Assembly: GCA_964250755.1 (NCBI GenBank)
Contig: CAXUHB010000001.1
Span: forward strand, 496,001-560,000
Direction: 5' to 3'
Length of the DNA stretch: 64,000 bases
Origin: DASWOJ01 sp964250755
Lineage (GTDB): Bacteria > Pseudomonadota > Alphaproteobacteria > Acetobacterales > Acetobacteraceae
The notes under the pieces were generated by a model. It was not told the origin of the DNA and made no database searches. It saw nothing but the letters and a program-made list of their open reading frames with translations. This document shows, piece by piece, positions 43,271 to 52,594 of the stretch. The position numbers and the translations under genes are program-made. Each line of letters begins with the position of its first letter. Position 1 is the stretch's first letter.

Positions 43271-44314
43271 ATGCAAGGCGGCAACATGCGGTCCATGACG
43301 ATCACGGGAGCAATGGCGGGCTGCGTGGCGGCGGCTTGCTTGTCGGCCTCCCCCGCCTGCGCCGCGCCGCCGCAGGACCCGCGTGGGACATGGACCATCC
43401 AGGTCGAGAACGACGCCGTGTCCACGTTCAAGGGCACATCCGACCAATACTACACCAGCGGGCTGCGGCTCGGCTTCACCAGCGGCACGACGCAGGTGCC
43501 GGAGTTCCTGGCCGGCATCGGCCGCGCCGTCTGGGGCGACGGCGTGCAGCGGGTCAGCATAGATCTCAGCCAGTCCCTGTTCACCCCGCGCCAGACCCAG
43601 GTTCGGCAGTATCTGCCCGGCGACCGTCCCTATGCCGGCTGGCTGCACGCCGACCTCGGCCTGGTCCACGACACCGACGAGGCCCGCAGCGTGATCGGCC
43701 TCAGCCTGGGCGTGGTCGGGCCATCGGCGCTGGGCAAGGAGGTGCAGAACGGCTTCCACGACGCAATCGGCGACACGCCGAACCTGGGCTGGCGCAACCA
43801 GATCAAGGACGAGCCGGCAGTGGAGCTGCTGGCGGAGCGCACCTACCGCCTGGCGCTGTACCGCTTCAACGCCGCCGGGCTGAACGGGCTGGAAACGGAC
43901 CTGCTGCCGTCGGCGACCATCGGGGTCGGCACCGTGCGCGACTACGTGCAGGGCGGCGTCAGCTTCCGGCTGGGCCAGGGGCTGGCCAGCGACTTCGGCG
44001 CGGCGCGCATCCGTCCGGGCCTGACCGGAACGGACGCCTACACGCCGGTGCGGCCATTCGCCTGGTATGTGTTCGCTGGGGCGGACGGGCAGGCCATCGC
44101 CCGCGACGTGTTCCTCGACGGCAGCACCTTCCGCGACCGCCCCGGCCCGCACGTGACCAAGCGGCCCTTCGTGGGTGAGATGCAGGCCGGGCTGGCGCTG
44201 ATGGCCTACGGCGTGCGCCTGTCCTACACCCAGACCTGGCAGACCGAGGAATTCAAGCGGCAGAAAGCCGGGCTGTTCAACTTCGGCTCGCTGGCGCTGT
44301 CCGCCAAGTTCTGA
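43271..44314 (+). CDS. Lipid A deacylase LpxR-like outer membrane protein (DUF2219)
   Basis: 347 residues with a signal peptide (MTITGAMAGCVAAACLSA then SPACAA). The mature N-terminus WTIQVENDAVSTFKGTSDQY contains the Asn-Asp pair of LpxR, followed by YYTSGLRLGFTSGT, the LPGDRPYAGWLHADLGL strand and GVVGPSALGKEVQNGFHDAI with the conserved catalytic His. The sequence ends with Phe, as beta-barrel proteins do. LpxR removes the 3'-acyloxyacyl chain of lipid A. The ATG at 43271 has AGGGGGA nearby; an ATG at 43286 is possible. Confidence 0.9.
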   Translation: MQGGNMRSMTITGAMAGCVAAACLSASPACAAPPQDPRGTWTIQVENDAVSTFKGTSDQYYTSGLRLGFTSGTTQVPEFLAGIGRAVWGDGVQRVSIDLSQSLFTPRQTQVRQYLPGDRPYAGWLHADLGLVHDTDEARSVIGLSLGVVGPSALGKEVQNGFHDAIGDTPNLGWRNQIKDEPAVELLAERTYRLALYRFNAAGLNGLETDLLPSATIGVGTVRDYVQGGVSFRLGQGLASDFGAARIRPGLTGTDAYTPVRPFAWYVFAGADGQAIARDVFLDGSTFRDRPGPHVTKRPFVGEMQAGLALMAYGVRLSYTQTWQTEEFKRQKAGLFNFGSLALSAKF

Positions 44315-44360
44315 CCCGCGTGCGCCACAGTTCCATCCTCCGTCCGACAGCGTCGGTGCG

Positions 44361-44585
44361 GTGGTGCGCGAGATGGAGCAAGCCATCGGCCGCTACGGCG
44401 CCGGCGGCGTTGCGGGCGAGGGGGCGCCTCCGATGCTGCGCGCGCTTGGCCGCTGCTTCCGCAAGCGCGTCGTGTTCGTGTGCCAGCCCTGGCAGACCAG
44501 CACGCGCCTTCTGCTGCAAAAGCAATTCATCCCAGCCTGCCCGCCGCATGACGGCCCGCCGGGCGTGATCTATCCGCCGCCCTGA
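44361..44585 (+). CDS. Possible small protein, doubtful
   Basis: A 74-codon frame (GTG at 44361, ATG at 44373) in the 255-base interval between lpxR and the glycosyltransferase. The product (MEQAIGRYGAGGVAGEGAPP...) has no recognisable domain, and an opposite-strand frame of similar length overlaps it. No clear ribosome-binding site. It overlaps the end of the convergent GT2 gene by 16 bases. Recorded because nothing else occupies this stretch. Confidence 0.22.
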   Translation: MVREMEQAIGRYGAGGVAGEGAPPMLRALGRCFRKRVVFVCQPWQTSTRLLLQKQFIPACPPHDGPPGVIYPPP

Positions 44586-45532
44586 TCCATGCCGGGCGGG
44601 CCGCTCGGTTCGAACCGCTCGGTCAGGTAAAGCGGGCGGCGCTTCACCTCGTTAAACACCCGCGCCAGGTATTCGCCCATGATGCCGAGCGTCAGGAGCT
44701 GCGCCCCGCCCAGCAGCAGAATCACCGCGAGCAGACTGGGATAGCCCGGCACATCGGTTCCGATCAGCAGCGTCCGCCCAACGATGATCGCCAGGTACGC
44801 CACGGCGCCTGCGGCGATCAGCAGCCCGAGGTAGGTGGCGACCCGCAGGGGGGCAGTGGTGAAGCCGGTGATCCCCTCCAGCGCCAGGTTCCAGAGGCGC
44901 CAGTAGCTCCAGGCGCTTGCGCCGGCATGGCGCGGGGCACGTTCGTAAGGCACGGCGATGCTGGGATAGCCGACCCAGGCGAACAGTCCCTTCATGAAGC
45001 GGTGCCGCTCCCGCAGCTCACCCAGCGCGGCTACCACGCGGCGGCTCATGAGGCGGAAGTCGCCAGTGTCGCGCGGCACCTCCACCGGCCCGGTCCGCGC
45101 CATCACGCGGTAGAACGCCGCAGCGGTCTTGCGCTTCATCCAGGTGTCGCCATGCCGCTTCCGGCGCTGGGCGTAAACGGTGTCGTAGCCCCGGCGCCAG
45201 GCTGCGACCAGTTCCGGAATCAGCTCGGGCGGGTCCTGCAGGTCGGCGTCGAGCAGGATCACGGCATCGCCGCGCGCATGGTCCAGCCCAGCCGTCGTTG
45301 CCGCTTCCTTGCCGAAGTTGCGGGACAGGTTGACGATGGCGATGCGCGGGTTGCCGGCGCGCAGCCGCTGCATGACGTCCAGCGTCGCATCGGTGCTGCC
45401 GTCGTTGACCAGCACGAGTTCCCAGGACTCGGCCAGGCCGTCCATGACCGGAGCGAGCCGGGCCATGAGAGCGGGCAGGCTGGCAGCCTCGTTGTAGGCG
45501 GGCACGACGACGGACAGGGTGGGCGCCGGCAT
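44570..45532 (-). CDS. GT2 family glycosyltransferase (DPM/GtrB-like)
   Basis: 320 residues: LSVVVPAYNEAASLPALMAR, VNDGSTDATLDVMQRL, SRNFGKEAATTAGLDHARGD and ILLDADLQDPPELIPELVAA (DxD-like metal site) define the GT-A catalytic domain. Two C-terminal spans (about 230-255 and 265-290) anchor it to the membrane. This is the polyprenyl-phosphate glucosyl/mannosyltransferase pattern, supplying lipid-linked sugars for envelope glycans. Follows bpt on the same strand by 68 bases. Confidence 0.93.
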   Translation of the reverse strand: MPAPTLSVVVPAYNEAASLPALMARLAPVMDGLAESWELVLVNDGSTDATLDVMQRLRAGNPRIAIVNLSRNFGKEAATTAGLDHARGDAVILLDADLQDPPELIPELVAAWRRGYDTVYAQRRKRHGDTWMKRKTAAAFYRVMARTGPVEVPRDTGDFRLMSRRVVAALGELRERHRFMKGLFAWVGYPSIAVPYERAPRHAGASAWSYWRLWNLALEGITGFTTAPLRVATYLGLLIAAGAVAYLAIIVGRTLLIGTDVPGYPSLLAVILLLGGAQLLTLGIMGEYLARVFNEVKRRPLYLTERFEPSGPPGMDQGGG

Positions 45533-45600
45533 GGCCAGTTGCTCCGTGGTTGCCGCGTCCAGGCCGCGGAACGCGGCAGTCGGGCCAGGCGCGGCTGGCG

Positions 45601-46380
45601 TCAGCCCGCGGTTTCGTGGACCAGGGCCGGCCCGACCGGCTCGGACAGCCCGGCCTCCCCGTCGGTCAGGGTGCGCCAGGTGCCGCCGATCAGGATTTCG
45701 CTGGGCCGGAAGCGTGCCTTGTAGGCCATCTTGCGGCTTTCGGGCACCCAGTAGCCGAGATAGACGTAGGGCAGCCGCAAGGTCTGCGCCCGTTGCAGCA
45801 GCCAAAGGATCGCGTAGGTGCCCAGCGACTGCCGCTCCAGCTCCGGCGCGAAGTAGCTGTAAACTGCTGACAGCCCATCCCCCAGCCGGTCCATCAGGCA
45901 GCCGCCGACCAGGCGGCCGGAAGGGTCCCGGAACTCGGTCATCCCGGTCTCGATGGGCGTATCCTCGACCATCGCGCGGTAGTCGTAGAAGCTCATGGTC
46001 GCCATGTCGCCGTCGCCATGGCGGGCCTGTTGATAGCGCTGGAACAACTGGAACTGCTCGGCGGTGGCGCGGGCCGGGACGGCGTGCCCCTCCACCCCGG
46101 CATTTGCCCGCAGGATGCGCCGCAGCCCTCGGTCGGGCTGGAATGTGGCGACTGGGATGCGTATGGGCACGCAAGCCTGGCAGGACGGGCAGACCGGGGC
46201 GTAGGCGATGTTGTGGCTGCGTCGGAACCCGGCGCGGGATAGCCGGTCGTGGAGGGTGTCCGCCTCCGGCCCGGTGATCTCGGTGACGACTTTGCGCTCC
46301 GTCCGCCCGGCGACGTAGGGGCACGGCAGGGGAGCCGTCGTATAGAAGAACTGCGGTCGGCGCGGCGGCTTGTATGTCAT
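45601..46380 (-). CDS. bpt: Aspartate/glutamate leucyltransferase (arginyltransferase family)
   Basis: 259 residues. Transfers Leu from Leu-tRNA to N-terminal Asp or Glu, marking proteins for ClpS/ClpAP degradation. Motifs: QFFYTTAPLPCPYVAGR with the conserved Cys, AYAPVCPSCQACVPIRIPV, MATMSFYDYRAMVEDTP and YVYLGYWVPESRKMAYKARF. The ATG at 46380 is chosen (MTYKPPRR) because the upstream in-frame codons lack family similarity. Confidence 0.95.
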   Translation of the reverse strand: MTYKPPRRPQFFYTTAPLPCPYVAGRTERKVVTEITGPEADTLHDRLSRAGFRRSHNIAYAPVCPSCQACVPIRIPVATFQPDRGLRRILRANAGVEGHAVPARATAEQFQLFQRYQQARHGDGDMATMSFYDYRAMVEDTPIETGMTEFRDPSGRLVGGCLMDRLGDGLSAVYSYFAPELERQSLGTYAILWLLQRAQTLRLPYVYLGYWVPESRKMAYKARFRPSEILIGGTWRTLTDGEAGLSEPVGPALVHETAG

Positions 46381-46427
46381 GCGTTCGGAGGCCCTCCCAT
46401 TCATGTTCGGGGAACCCGGCCCCGGGG

Positions 46428-48758
46428 TCAACGGGGCGTGGGCAGGAGAGTTACCGTCTGGACGGGTCCATCGGCCTGCTTGCCCAGATGCAGCCCCGTC
46501 CCGTCGCGCCAGCGCACCATCAGCGACGCCGCCGTGCGGCGCAGCAGGTGGCCGGACTGCCCCGGCGCCATCGCGAACAGGCTGCGGTCCAGGTCCGCCA
46601 AGTCATAGACGCCGCGATATCCCGCCCCATGCACCGACGCCCAGGAGTTCGGACGCGACCCGCCGCGGTTGATGGTCGTGTCGTCGCCCGCCTGCTCGAG
46701 GGACCAGGTGGCCAGCCGGCCTACGACGGGGATCATGCCCAGGAGAGGGTGGGCGAACGCGGCCTGGTGCTCGGCGCCCCAACGCCACTGCTCCATCGCC
46801 GGGCCGTGCCGCGCCGCAAGGGCGGCGATGGCCTCCTGCAAGGCGGCTGCAAGCTGCGGTCCGCAGTCCCCGCGGCACCACCATGCACCGGCAGGCGAGA
46901 GGGCGTAGGCGACCTGGTCGTAGCGGGGCGCCGTCACGTTGGACGGAACGCCCGCGCCCTTCAGCAACGACGCCTCGAACGCGCGCGTCCACTCGTTGAA
47001 CAGCAGCGGTTGCGGCAGTTCCGTCCGCATCGCGCCGTCCCAGCCCCGCAGCTGCTCCAGCGCGGGGGCCGAGGGTTCGTCGGCCGGTGCCGTCGCCAGC
47101 AGCCGCGGCAGGATGGCCTGGGCGAAGCTGCTGACCGTGTCCACTTGCATGGCGGCGAAGCCGGCGGCGTCGTGCCGCTCCGTCCCGGACAGCAGCGCGC
47201 GGATGCGGCGCGCGCGCCAGTCGCCGAACCAGTCGCGGCCCATGAACACCGGGAAGTCCGGGGCTGCCGCCCGCTCGTTCGCGTTCACCAGCCGCCCGCT
47301 GGCAGGAGCCACCTGATGCGGTAGCGCGTCGCCGCCAGCCAGGCCGGTCCAGTCATGCGCGCCATCGGCACCCGATACCGGAACCGAGCCGTCGCCCGCC
47401 GCCCGTAGCGGGACGCGGCCGGTGGTGAATTGCGCGATCCCGTCCCGGTCCGCCACCAGCATGTTCTGCACCGGTGCGACGATCAGCGCCGCAGCGCGCC
47501 CGGCCTCCGAGACCGTGCTGGCTCGGTTCAGGACGAGCAGGCCGGGGGCGGCGTCGCCCGGCTGCAGGTTGGCCATCGCCACGGCCAGCACTGGGCCGCC
47601 CGGCGCGTCCAAGTCGCTCAGCACCGGGCCGTGCCGGGTCTCGCGCACCTGCAGCACCTCGTCGGGCTGGTTGCGGACGCGGATGCGCTCCTGCCGGGTC
47701 GCGAAAGGGTGCGGCCCGTCTGGGGCGGCATAGGTGCCGTCCGGCCCAGGAGTTTCCACGAACACGTCCTGGGTGTCGGCGCCCGTGGTGGTGAAGGTCC
47801 AGGCGATCCGGCCGTTGTGGCCCATGACCAGGAAGGGCACGCCGGGTGCCGTCGCGCCGGCCAGCGTGCCCGACGGGGTGTCCAGGCGTGCCAGATACCA
47901 GATGCCCGGCATGGAGAACCCAAGATGCGGATCCCCGGCCAGCAATGGGGCGCCAGTCACGGTGTGCGTGCCATCCACCGCCCACTCGTTGCTCGCCTCG
48001 CCTGGGATGGTGAACGGGTCGGGGAAGGCCGGCACCAAGCTCGCGAGCCGGCTCGCCAGGCCCAAGCCGATGCTGGCCTCGGCAGGTGGCGTGCCGTCCT
48101 GCGGCGGCCAGTAGTCCGGCACGCGCAGCCCGGGCTGTTGCCGGAGCAGCGCCGCCCGGGCGACCTCCATCCGCCAGTTCCCCGAGAGATACAGCCCCAT
48201 CGTCTTGCCCCAGAGCAGGCTGTCCACGGGCGTCCATGGCTCCGGCGGGCCGAGCGGGATGAACTCCGGCGCGGCCAGCCGCCCGCGGGCACCGATCCAG
48301 GCGTTCACCCCGGCGGCGTAGGCGTCCAGCACTCCGCGCGTGTCCGCATCCATCGCGGCCAGGTCCGCCTCCGCGCGCCGGCGCAGCCCCAGGATGCGCA
48401 TGGTGCGGTCCAGCGGCAGGGTGGCCGGCCCGGCCAGCTCGGACAGCCGCCCCGAGGCGTTGCGGCGCATCAGGTCCATTTGAAACATGCGGTCGCGGGC
48501 GTGCAGGTAGCCGAGCGCCGCCGCGCCGTCCGCCTCTGATGCCGCGGCGATGCGGGGGATGCCGTCGCCGTCCAGGGTGATGGCGGCCGGAGCGCCCAGT
48601 CCCGGGATGTCCAGGCCGTCCGCCGGGGGCAGGGACAACCCGAGCGCGGCAGCAATGCCCGCCAGCACGAGAAGCAGCAGGGTCCAGAGCGCCGCGATGC
48701 CGCGGCGCAGCCACCGCAGGACGCCGGGCCACCCCCGGCGCTGGCCGCGCCGGCGCAT
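46428..48758 (-). CDS. Penicillin acylase family N-terminal nucleophile hydrolase
   Basis: 776-residue single-chain precursor. An N-terminal hydrophobic segment (about 21-43) targets it to the periplasm. IPGEASNEWAV places the autoproteolytic nucleophile Ser at 256, dividing alpha and beta subunits; LLAGDPHLGFSMPGIWY, GVPFLVMGHNGRIAWTFTTTG and the later PHQVAPASGRLVNANERAAA fit the family. Members hydrolyse amides such as beta-lactam side chains or acyl-homoserine lactones; substrate not predictable. It starts four bases after the pseudoprotease stop, implying coupling. Confidence 0.94.
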   Translation of the reverse strand: MRRRGQRRGWPGVLRWLRRGIAALWTLLLLVLAGIAAALGLSLPPADGLDIPGLGAPAAITLDGDGIPRIAAASEADGAAALGYLHARDRMFQMDLMRRNASGRLSELAGPATLPLDRTMRILGLRRRAEADLAAMDADTRGVLDAYAAGVNAWIGARGRLAAPEFIPLGPPEPWTPVDSLLWGKTMGLYLSGNWRMEVARAALLRQQPGLRVPDYWPPQDGTPPAEASIGLGLASRLASLVPAFPDPFTIPGEASNEWAVDGTHTVTGAPLLAGDPHLGFSMPGIWYLARLDTPSGTLAGATAPGVPFLVMGHNGRIAWTFTTTGADTQDVFVETPGPDGTYAAPDGPHPFATRQERIRVRNQPDEVLQVRETRHGPVLSDLDAPGGPVLAVAMANLQPGDAAPGLLVLNRASTVSEAGRAAALIVAPVQNMLVADRDGIAQFTTGRVPLRAAGDGSVPVSGADGAHDWTGLAGGDALPHQVAPASGRLVNANERAAAPDFPVFMGRDWFGDWRARRIRALLSGTERHDAAGFAAMQVDTVSSFAQAILPRLLATAPADEPSAPALEQLRGWDGAMRTELPQPLLFNEWTRAFEASLLKGAGVPSNVTAPRYDQVAYALSPAGAWWCRGDCGPQLAAALQEAIAALAARHGPAMEQWRWGAEHQAAFAHPLLGMIPVVGRLATWSLEQAGDDTTINRGGSRPNSWASVHGAGYRGVYDLADLDRSLFAMAPGQSGHLLRRTAASLMVRWRDGTGLHLGKQADGPVQTVTLLPTPR

Positions 48759-48762
48759 CCTG

Positions 48763-49734
48763 CTAATGCAGCCGGGGCGACTTCAGGATGCTGGCGCGGT
48801 CGGTGCTGGTCACGGTCACGGCCGCGGTCCGGTTGCCGCGGCCCAAGCTGACCCGCACGTCCGACCCGGCCGGACCCGTCGCCCACACCGCCCGCCACAG
48901 GCCCGCGAGGTCCGACACCTCCTCCCCGTTCACTGCCAGGATGCGGTCGCCGGTGCGCAGGCCCGCCTTGTCGGCCGGGCCGTCGTCGGCGAGGCCGCCG
49001 ACCACCAGCGCGTCGTCGTCCTCCATGGCGAACAGCCCCAGCCACGGGCGCGGCGGGCGGTTGACGCGGCCATAGGCCACCAGGTCGTCCAGGATCGGCG
49101 CCAGCAGCGCCACCGGCACGGCCATGTTCATGTCCTGCCGCTTGCCGCCCTCGCCGCCTTGCTGCAGCACCAGCGACCCGATCCCCAGCAGCTTGCCGTC
49201 GCGCCCGATCAGCGCCGCCCCGCCCCAGAAGGGATGGGAGGGCGTCGTGAAGATCGCATCGTCCAGCAGGTACTCCCAATACCCCGGGAACTCCTGCCGC
49301 CCTGCGACCTTGCCGGCCACGCATTGCCGGCGCCCACCGGCCGCCGCGAAGATCACCGGCTCACCAACGCGCGCCTTGTCGCTGTCCCCGATGCCCATGA
49401 CCGGCACATCGAGCCGGCCCAGCGCCTGCACCAGGCCGAAGCCGGTTTCCGGGTCGGCCGCAAGGGCGTGCCCCGGCACCGCGCGCCCGTCATGGGCCCG
49501 CAGCCAAACCTGCTCGGCCTCCATGATGAGGTAGCCGATGGTCAGGAACAGGCCGGGCCGGATGTGGACCGCGCTCCCCGCACGTTCCGTCCCAAGCGTG
49601 CCAGCGGTGAAGGCGTCTTCCGGCACGTCGGCGCGGAGCGAGACGATGCAGCGGAGCGCCTGCTCCAGGTCGAAGCTGTAGTCGGCAGCCTTCGGCTGCA
49701 GCGTTGCGGGGATGCCTTGCTCGGATTTCGCCAT
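48763..49734 (-). CDS. HtrA/S1C-fold pseudoprotease with PDZ domain
   Basis: 323 residues aligning with DegP-type proteases from residue about 45 on (GSAVHIRPGLFLTIGYLI; TPSHPFWGGAALIGRDGKL), followed by a PDZ domain (about 228-310, GPADKAGLRTGDRILAVNGE). All three catalytic positions are changed: His to Tyr68, Asp to Gly98, Ser to Trp170. No signal peptide is evident. Probably a binding or scaffold protein. Packed four bases from both aldehyde dehydrogenase and penicillin acylase genes. Confidence 0.88.
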   Translation of the reverse strand: MAKSEQGIPATLQPKAADYSFDLEQALRCIVSLRADVPEDAFTAGTLGTERAGSAVHIRPGLFLTIGYLIMEAEQVWLRAHDGRAVPGHALAADPETGFGLVQALGRLDVPVMGIGDSDKARVGEPVIFAAAGGRRQCVAGKVAGRQEFPGYWEYLLDDAIFTTPSHPFWGGAALIGRDGKLLGIGSLVLQQGGEGGKRQDMNMAVPVALLAPILDDLVAYGRVNRPPRPWLGLFAMEDDDALVVGGLADDGPADKAGLRTGDRILAVNGEEVSDLAGLWRAVWATGPAGSDVRVSLGRGNRTAAVTVTSTDRASILKSPRLH

Positions 49735-49738
49735 GGGG

Positions 49739-51277
49739 TCAGCCGTAATTCACCATGATGGTCTTCTTGTGCATGAAGTGCTCCAGCATGGACTCAAGGC
49801 TGGCCTCCTTGCCCAAGCCGCTGCTCTTGACGCCGCCATAGGACAGGTTGGCTTGCACGACGAGGTTCTGGTTGATCTGCACCAGCCCGGCTTCCAGCCG
49901 GTGCGCCAAGTCCAGGCCGACCTTCAAGTTGTTCGTCCACAGCGACGCCGCAAGGCCGTACTCGGTTCCGTTCGCCTGGGCCAGCACGGTCTCCGCGTCG
50001 TCGAACGGGAAGACGCAGGTGACGGGTCCGAAGATCTCTTCCTGCACCAGCCGGCTGTTGTCGGGCAGGTTGGTGAAGATGTGCGGGCGTATGAACAGGC
50101 CGTCCTTGAGCGCGGGGTCCGCCGGCATGGCGCTGGCCGGGCGGCCTTCTGCGCCAGGGGTCGCCATGCCCTCCTGGATGAAGCCGCTGACCTTGTCGAA
50201 CTGGTCCTGGCTGATGATGGTGCCGATGTCGGTGGCCTCGTCCAGCGGGTCGCCCATCACCAGCGCGTCCACCTTGGCCGCCAGCGCCGCCACGAACCGG
50301 TCGAACACCGGCCGCTCGACATAGATCCGGCTGGCTGCCGTGCAGCTTTGACCTTGGCGGGTGAAGCGCATGGACGTGACGGCGCCCATCACAGTCTTGT
50401 CGAAGTCGCAGTCGGCGAACACGATCATGGGCGACTTGCCGCCCAGCTCCAGCGTGACGGGCACCAGCTTCTCGGCAGCGGCCTTGGACACGATGCGCCC
50501 GACCTCGACGCTGCCGGTGAAGGTCACCTTCCGCACCTTGGGATGCGCCACCAGCGGCGCCCCGCACTCCGGCCCGAAGCCGGACAGCATGTTGAAGCAG
50601 CCCGGCGGCAGCACGCGGTTCATCAGCTCGCAGATGCGGAGCACCGCCAGCGGCGCCTCCTCCGCGGACTTCACGACGACGGTATTGCCGGCGACCAGCG
50701 CGGGCGCGATCTTCAGCGCCATCAGCAGCATCGGCACGTTCCAAGGGATGATCGCACCCACGACGCCCAGCGGCTCCCGCACCGTCACGGACAACACGTT
50801 GGGGGCGAAGGGTACGGTCTCCCCCTTCAACTCGCCGCCCAGGCCGCCGTAGAACTCCAGGATGTCGGCAACGGTGTTCGCCTCCACGCGGCTCTCGGTG
50901 CGCAGGGCCTTGCCGGTCTCCATCGCGATCAGCCGCGCCAGCTCCTCGACGTGCTCGCGGATCACGGCGGCGCATTGCGCGACCATGGCGCCGCGCTTGC
51001 GGGACGGCATCTTGGCCCAGGACTTCTGCGCGGCGTCCGCATCCTCGACCGCCGCGTCCACGTCGGCGGCGTCGCCCTCGGCGGCACGGGCGACCTCCTT
51101 GCGGGTGGCCGGGTTCACGACGGCGAAGGTCTTGCCGCCGTGGGCGGGAACGAGGCGGCCGCCGATTAGGTGCCGGCCGGACAGCGCCGCCGCAAGCGCC
51201 TGCTGGTCCAGGGTCGGCGCGTGGGGCGTTGTCGCGCTGCCTTGGGCGTCATGGTGCAGTTGCGGGCTGTCCAGCAT
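49739..51277 (-). CDS. NAD(P)-dependent aldehyde dehydrogenase
   Basis: 512 residues. Oxidises an aldehyde to the acid. GVVGAIIPWNVPMLLMALKI, VTFTGSVEVGRIVS (cofactor loop), TLELGGKSPMIVFADCDFD (Glu general base) and FTRQGQSCTAASRIYVERP (catalytic Cys) are all intact; the C-terminal LVQEEIFGPVTCVFPF is typical. The N-terminus is about 25 residues longer than most. Divergent from the CoA-transferase gene by 89 bases; first gene of the run with the pseudoprotease and acylase. Confidence 0.95.
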   Translation of the reverse strand: MLDSPQLHHDAQGSATTPHAPTLDQQALAAALSGRHLIGGRLVPAHGGKTFAVVNPATRKEVARAAEGDAADVDAAVEDADAAQKSWAKMPSRKRGAMVAQCAAVIREHVEELARLIAMETGKALRTESRVEANTVADILEFYGGLGGELKGETVPFAPNVLSVTVREPLGVVGAIIPWNVPMLLMALKIAPALVAGNTVVVKSAEEAPLAVLRICELMNRVLPPGCFNMLSGFGPECGAPLVAHPKVRKVTFTGSVEVGRIVSKAAAEKLVPVTLELGGKSPMIVFADCDFDKTVMGAVTSMRFTRQGQSCTAASRIYVERPVFDRFVAALAAKVDALVMGDPLDEATDIGTIISQDQFDKVSGFIQEGMATPGAEGRPASAMPADPALKDGLFIRPHIFTNLPDNSRLVQEEIFGPVTCVFPFDDAETVLAQANGTEYGLAASLWTNNLKVGLDLAHRLEAGLVQINQNLVVQANLSYGGVKSSGLGKEASLESMLEHFMHKKTIMVNYG

Positions 51278-51366
51278 CGGGTTTGCCTCGGGGCCGTGGG
51301 TGCATATGGTGGCGTCACAATGGACCCGGCGGATGGGCCGGACAAGGGCAGGGGACCTGACCACGC

Positions 51367-52581
51367 ATGACCGACACCGCACCCACCGGGCCGCTCGCGG
51401 GCCTGACCGTGTTCGACCTGACCCGCGTGCTGGCAGGCCCGACCTGCGTGCAGATGCTGGGCGACCTCGGCGCGGACGTCATCAAGATCGAGAAGCCCGG
51501 CAGCGGCGACGACACCCGCGGCTTCGCCCCGCCCTTCATGCCGGGTACGCAGGAAAGCGCCTACTTCGTCGGCGTGAACCGCAACAAGCGCAGCGTGACC
51601 CTGGACATCGCCACACCCGAGGGCCAGGAGATCGCGCTGGCGCTGATCGCCAAGTCCGACATCCTGGCGGAAAACTTCAAGGTCGGCGCCCTGGCCAAGT
51701 ATGGGCTGGGCTACGAGCAGCTTCATGCCCGCTTCCCCGGCCTGATCTATTGCAGCATCACCGGCTTCGGCCAGACCGGCCCGTATGCGCCGCGCCCGGG
51801 CTACGACAGCCTGGTGCAGGCGATGGGCGGGGTGATGAGCCTGACCGGGGAGCCGGACGGCCTGCCGCAGAAGGTGGGCGTGCCGGTGGCAGACCTGTTC
51901 GCCGGGTTATATGGCTGCATCGGGATACTCGCGGCGCTGCGCCACAAGGCCGCGACGGGGCAGGGCCAGCAGGTGGACATCGGGATGCTGGACACGCACG
52001 TCGCGTGGCTGGCCAACCAGGGCATGAACTACCTGGCGACGGGCGAGAACCCGGAGCGGCTGGGCAACCAGCATCCCAACATCGTGCCCTACCAGGTGTT
52101 CCCGACGGCGGACGGCTACGTCGTGCTGTCCGTAGGCAACGACCCGACGTTCCAGCGCTTCTGCGAAGGGTTCGGCTTGCAGCACATGCTGGCCGACCCG
52201 CGCTTCGCCACCAACGCCGCCCGGGTCGGCAACCGCCAGCTTGTGACGGACATGCTGACCCCCGTGATGCGGAGCCAGCCGACAGCGTGGTGGGTGGAGC
52301 GGCTGGAGGCGATGAAGATCGGCTGCGGCCCGATCAACACCCTGGCCGACGTGTTCGCCGACCCGCAGGTGCAGGCGCGCGGCACGGTGGTGCAGATGCC
52401 GCACGCAGCGTCCCCGGACGGGGTGCGGGTGATCGCCAACCCGGTGCGGCTGTCGGAGACCCCCGCAGACTACCGTCGCCCGCCGCCGGTGCTGGGGCAG
52501 CATACCGAGGAGGTGCTGGGGGAGCGGCTAGGGCTGTCCGGAGCGCGGATGGCGGAACTGCGGGAGAAGGGCGTGATATGA
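51367..52581 (+). CDS. Class III CoA-transferase (CaiB/BaiF family)
   Basis: 404 residues: LAGLTVFDLTRVLAGPTCVQ at the N-terminus, DLGADVIKIEKPGSGDDTRG, LDIATPEGQEIALALI, YCSITGFGQTGPYAPRPGYD and the QQVDIGMLDTHVAWL region that carries the catalytic Asp in this family. Moves CoA between carboxylic acids; donor and acceptor not predictable. The last codons run almost into a paired palindromic repeat. Confidence 0.95.
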   Translation: MTDTAPTGPLAGLTVFDLTRVLAGPTCVQMLGDLGADVIKIEKPGSGDDTRGFAPPFMPGTQESAYFVGVNRNKRSVTLDIATPEGQEIALALIAKSDILAENFKVGALAKYGLGYEQLHARFPGLIYCSITGFGQTGPYAPRPGYDSLVQAMGGVMSLTGEPDGLPQKVGVPVADLFAGLYGCIGILAALRHKAATGQGQQVDIGMLDTHVAWLANQGMNYLATGENPERLGNQHPNIVPYQVFPTADGYVVLSVGNDPTFQRFCEGFGLQHMLADPRFATNAARVGNRQLVTDMLTPVMRSQPTAWWVERLEAMKIGCGPINTLADVFADPQVQARGTVVQMPHAASPDGVRVIANPVRLSETPADYRRPPPVLGQHTEEVLGERLGLSGARMAELREKGVI

Positions 52582-52594
52582 ACATGCTTCGCTG

